Notes under the pieces: generated by a model
Seen by the model: only the letters and a program-made list of their open reading frames with translations
What the model was told of the DNA's origin: nothing
Database searches by the model: none
In this document: piece after piece, positions 30,729 to 31,241 of the stretch
How positions within the stretch are numbered: position 1 is the first letter of the stretch
Layout of the letters: each line of letters starts with the position of its first letter
Program-made: the position numbers and the translations under genes
DNA from: JAIBJP01 sp035601195
GTDB taxonomy: Bacteria > Actinomycetota > Thermoleophilia > Gaiellales > Gaiellaceae
Direction: 5' to 3'
Assembly (NCBI GenBank): GCA_035601195.1
Contig: DATNOU010000151.1
Span: forward strand, 1 to 31,241
Length of the DNA stretch: 31,241 bases

Positions 30729-31241
30729 TAGGGGCGAGTCTTCGGCCCGGGCTGCGTGAGCCCGCTTTCGTACGCGAAGATCACGGCCTGGACCCGGTCG
30801 CGGACGCGGAGCTTCCGCAGGATGCGCTTCACGTGCGTCTTCACCGTCGATTCCTCGATCACGAAGGCCTCTGCGATCTCGCCGTTGGAGAGGCCTCGCG
30901 CCACAAGCTCGAGCACCTCGCGCTCCCGCGGCGTCAGCTCTGTGAGCCGCTCGCCGGAGGAGGCGTCCGGCGCGGGCTGCTCGGCCATGCGGTCGATGAC
31001 CTTTCGAGTTACGGACGGGGAGAGGAGCGAATCGCCGGCGGCGACGGTGTGGATGGCCCCGATCAGGTCCTCCGGGCTTGTGCGCTTGAGCAGGAAGCCC
31101 GAGGCGCCCGCCCTGAGGGCTCCGAAGATGTAATCGTCCTGCTCGAACGTCGTCAGGATGATCACCTTCAATTCGGGAGAGACGGCGAGCACGTCGCGCG
31201 TGGCCGCGATGCCGTCAAGGTTGGGCATGCGGACATCCATG
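30728..31241 (-). CDS. NarL/FixJ-type response regulator, N-terminus outside window
   Basis: About 170 C-terminal residues run off the right edge. The sequence enters at MDVRMPNLDG, where the Asp is the expected phosphorylation site, so roughly the first 50-55 residues of the receiver are missing. The receiver continues VIILTTFEQDDYIFGALRAGASGFLLKRTSPEDLI with its conserved Thr and Lys. A linker follows, then a LuxR-type HTH (LTPREREVLELVARGLSNGEIAEAF, with the recognition helix near ESTVKTHVKRILRKL). Its sensor kinase is probably encoded just outside the window. Confidence 0.92.
   Translation of the reverse strand, partial: MDVRMPNLDGIAATRDVLAVSPELKVIILTTFEQDDYIFGALRAGASGFLLKRTSPEDLIGAIHTVAAGDSLLSPSVTRKVIDRMAEQPAPDASSGERLTELTPREREVLELVARGLSNGEIAEAFVIEESTVKTHVKRILRKLRVRDRVQAVIFAYESGLTQPGPKTRP

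Overview
The window looks like chromosomal DNA from a high-GC actinobacterium. WhiA, a coproheme-pathway HemQ, L-glutamate-gamma-semialdehyde dehydrogenase, many GTG/TTG starts and tightly packed genes all fit. The style of the proteins suggests the deep-branching class Thermoleophilia (Gaiellales/Solirubrobacterales-like), but that placement is an inference. No rRNA gene or CRISPR array was seen. The only tRNA is tRNA-Gly(CCC).

Layout. 1-4.0 kb: the 3' part of a large MalT/LuxR-type regulator, a flippase-like membrane protein, a frameshifted Bcp peroxiredoxin and two small translationally coupled membrane proteins. 4.0-8.3 kb: HemQ, a stand-alone diadenylate cyclase domain, a sirtuin and UvrC. 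8.3-12.5 kb: a decayed MFS transporter, PruA (facing left), an alkyltransferase-like DNA repair protein and WhiA. 12.8-17.2 kb: the glycolytic run gap-pgk-tpiA-gpmI. 17.2-19.3 kb: an ECF sigma factor, a secreted acidic repeat protein, and a second ECF-like sigma factor carrying a C-terminal membrane helix and acidic tail. 19.3-23.1 kb: a phosphoesterase, an M48 protease, a DUF3467-like protein and ArgS. 23.2-26.4 kb: an EamA transporter, GlpX, class I aldolase and an orphan Flp pilin. 26.5-30.0 kb: tRNA-Gly followed by a small integrated element. 30.1 kb to the end: a RibD-C/DHFR-like reductase and the C-terminal part of a NarL-type response regulator that runs off the right edge.

Metabolically, the window carries most of lower glycolysis (gap, pgk, tpiA, gpmI) plus aldolase and fructose-1,6-bisphosphatase, so triose/hexose interconversion in both directions is encoded within about 13 kb. 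The order uvrC...whiA-gap-pgk-tpiA keeps part of a well-known actinobacterial cluster, but rapZ and yvcK, normally between uvrC and whiA, are missing here.

The least ordinary structures are: (1) the sigma / acidic secreted protein / membrane-tethered sigma module; (2) two 80-nt elements with matching long inverted-repeat ends, one between sir2 and uvrC and one between pgk and tpiA; (3) a 3.4-kb tRNA-Gly-integrated remnant bounded by a perfect 44-bp repeat, holding an epoxide hydrolase, a redoxin with a CxxW centre and a decapitated tyrosine integrase; (4) an MFS gene that seems to have lost both its start codon and its reading frame.
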